Shown in pieces: positions 4,592 through 5,119 of a stretch of 5,119 bases of DNA. Under the pieces are notes generated by a model that was given only the letters and a program-made list of their open reading frames with translations, was not told where the DNA came from and did not search any database. The stretch covers positions 1-5,119 of the forward strand of contig JACDGA010000151.1 of NCBI GenBank assembly GCA_013815505.1. Reading direction: 5' to 3'. The DNA comes from Acidimicrobiia bacterium (lineage in GTDB: Bacteria > Actinomycetota > Acidimicrobiia > Acidimicrobiales > Ilumatobacteraceae). Position 1 is the first letter of the stretch. The number at the start of each line of letters is the position of its first letter. A program made the translations under genes and the position numbers.

Positions 4592-5119
4592 ATGGCCCGT
4601 CCGTTCACCATCAACTTCGACTATCGCTGCCCCTACGCCCGGATCGCCCACGACCACGTCGTGCGCGGGCTGCGCGCCGGCGCCGACTGGGACGTGACGT
4701 TCGTGCCGTTCTCGCTCGGCCAGGCACACGTCGAAGAGGGGGAGTCCGACATTTGGACTCGTCCAGCCGACGACAGCGGCCTCCTCGCACTCCAGCTCGG
4801 CATCGCCGTGCGCGACACGCAGCCGCAGCACTTCCTCGACGTCCACGCCGGGCTCTTCGCGCTCCGCCACGACTCGGGCGGCGACCTGCGCGACCGGGCT
4901 CGGCTCGACGAGGTGCTCGCCGCGACCGACGTCGACGTCGACGCGGCGTGGGCGGAAGTCGACGGCGGGTTTGCCCTCGCCACCATCGAGAAGGAGCACG
5001 TCGCCTCCGTCGAGGGGCTCCAGGTGTGGGGAGTCCCGACGTTCTCGACCGAAGGGCGGGCGGCGTTCGTCCGCCTGCTCGACCGCCCCGCCGATGATGC
5101 CGAGGCGGTCGCCTCCGTG
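4592..5119 (+). CDS. DsbA/FrnE-like thioredoxin-fold protein, N-terminal part (runs off right edge)
   Basis: This frame gives 176 residues and is still open at the window end; the family is usually about 200-220 aa, so a short C-terminal piece is missing. The start FTINFDYRCPYARIAHDHVV is the first strand and active-site helix of the DsbA-like domain shared by FrnE and 2-hydroxychromene-2-carboxylate isomerase proteins. The helical insertion lies at about 60-140, and the cis-proline loop is GVPTF (147-151). The active-site motif is C13-P-Y-A, with only the first cysteine of CXXC, and no other cysteine is visible in the 176 residues. It therefore cannot form the usual active-site disulfide. 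A glutathione- or mycothiol-type conjugation or isomerase role is possible, but this is inference. No signal peptide is seen. An in-frame ATG at 4559 would add 11 residues; I chose 4592 because the domain starts right after it. Neither start has a well-placed ribosome binding site. Confidence 0.8.
   Translation, partial: MARPFTINFDYRCPYARIAHDHVVRGLRAGADWDVTFVPFSLGQAHVEEGESDIWTRPADDSGLLALQLGIAVRDTQPQHFLDVHAGLFALRHDSGGDLRDRARLDEVLAATDVDVDAAWAEVDGGFALATIEKEHVASVEGLQVWGVPTFSTEGRAAFVRLLDRPADDAEAVASV

Overview
The window is GC-rich DNA with strong G/C preference at third codon positions. The protein repertoire is actinobacterial: an FdhF/YdeP-type molybdopterin oxidoreductase, an MFP2-like short-chain dehydrogenase, a four-cysteine RecB-like nuclease, a PAP2 phosphatase and a DsbA/FrnE-like protein. 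The organism is most likely a member of the Actinomycetota. The style of the nuclease and dehydrogenase would suit Acidimicrobiia, but I cannot prove this from sequence alone.

Layout. Bases 1-838 (minus strand) hold the N-terminal 279 residues of a molybdopterin oxidoreductase that runs off the left edge. Bases 839-981 are a divergent intergenic region with a candidate -10 element just before each flanking gene. The plus strand then carries six genes, densely packed: an MFP2-like (R)-hydroxyacyl-CoA dehydrogenase-type SDR (982-1890), a small two-helix LapA-domain membrane protein (1900-2157), an alpha/beta hydrolase (2171-3025), a RecB-like PD-(D/E)XK nuclease with an Fe-S cysteine set (3115-3957), a PAP2 phosphatase (3954-4541, overlapping the nuclease by 4 nt) and a DsbA/FrnE-like thioredoxin-fold protein (from 4592, running off the right edge). 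No tRNA, rRNA, CRISPR array, insertion sequence or phage gene was seen.

How the genes relate. They look like housekeeping and metabolic genes, not one dedicated pathway. The SDR, the hydrolase and the redox proteins fit a lipid- or acyl-CoA-oxidising lifestyle, but this is inference. The nuclease and PAP2 genes look translationally coupled. The most informative signal outside the genes is promoter architecture: four starts (oxidoreductase, SDR, LapA, nuclease) each have a TANNNT hexamer whose last base lies 6-8 nt before the start codon, and none has a convincing Shine-Dalgarno sequence. This is the arrangement expected for leaderless or near-leaderless transcripts. By contrast, the hydrolase, 13 nt inside a presumed operon, has a purine-rich ribosome binding site. 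I found no convincing new multi-gene system; the points worth a second look are catalytic-residue variants and regulatory architecture.
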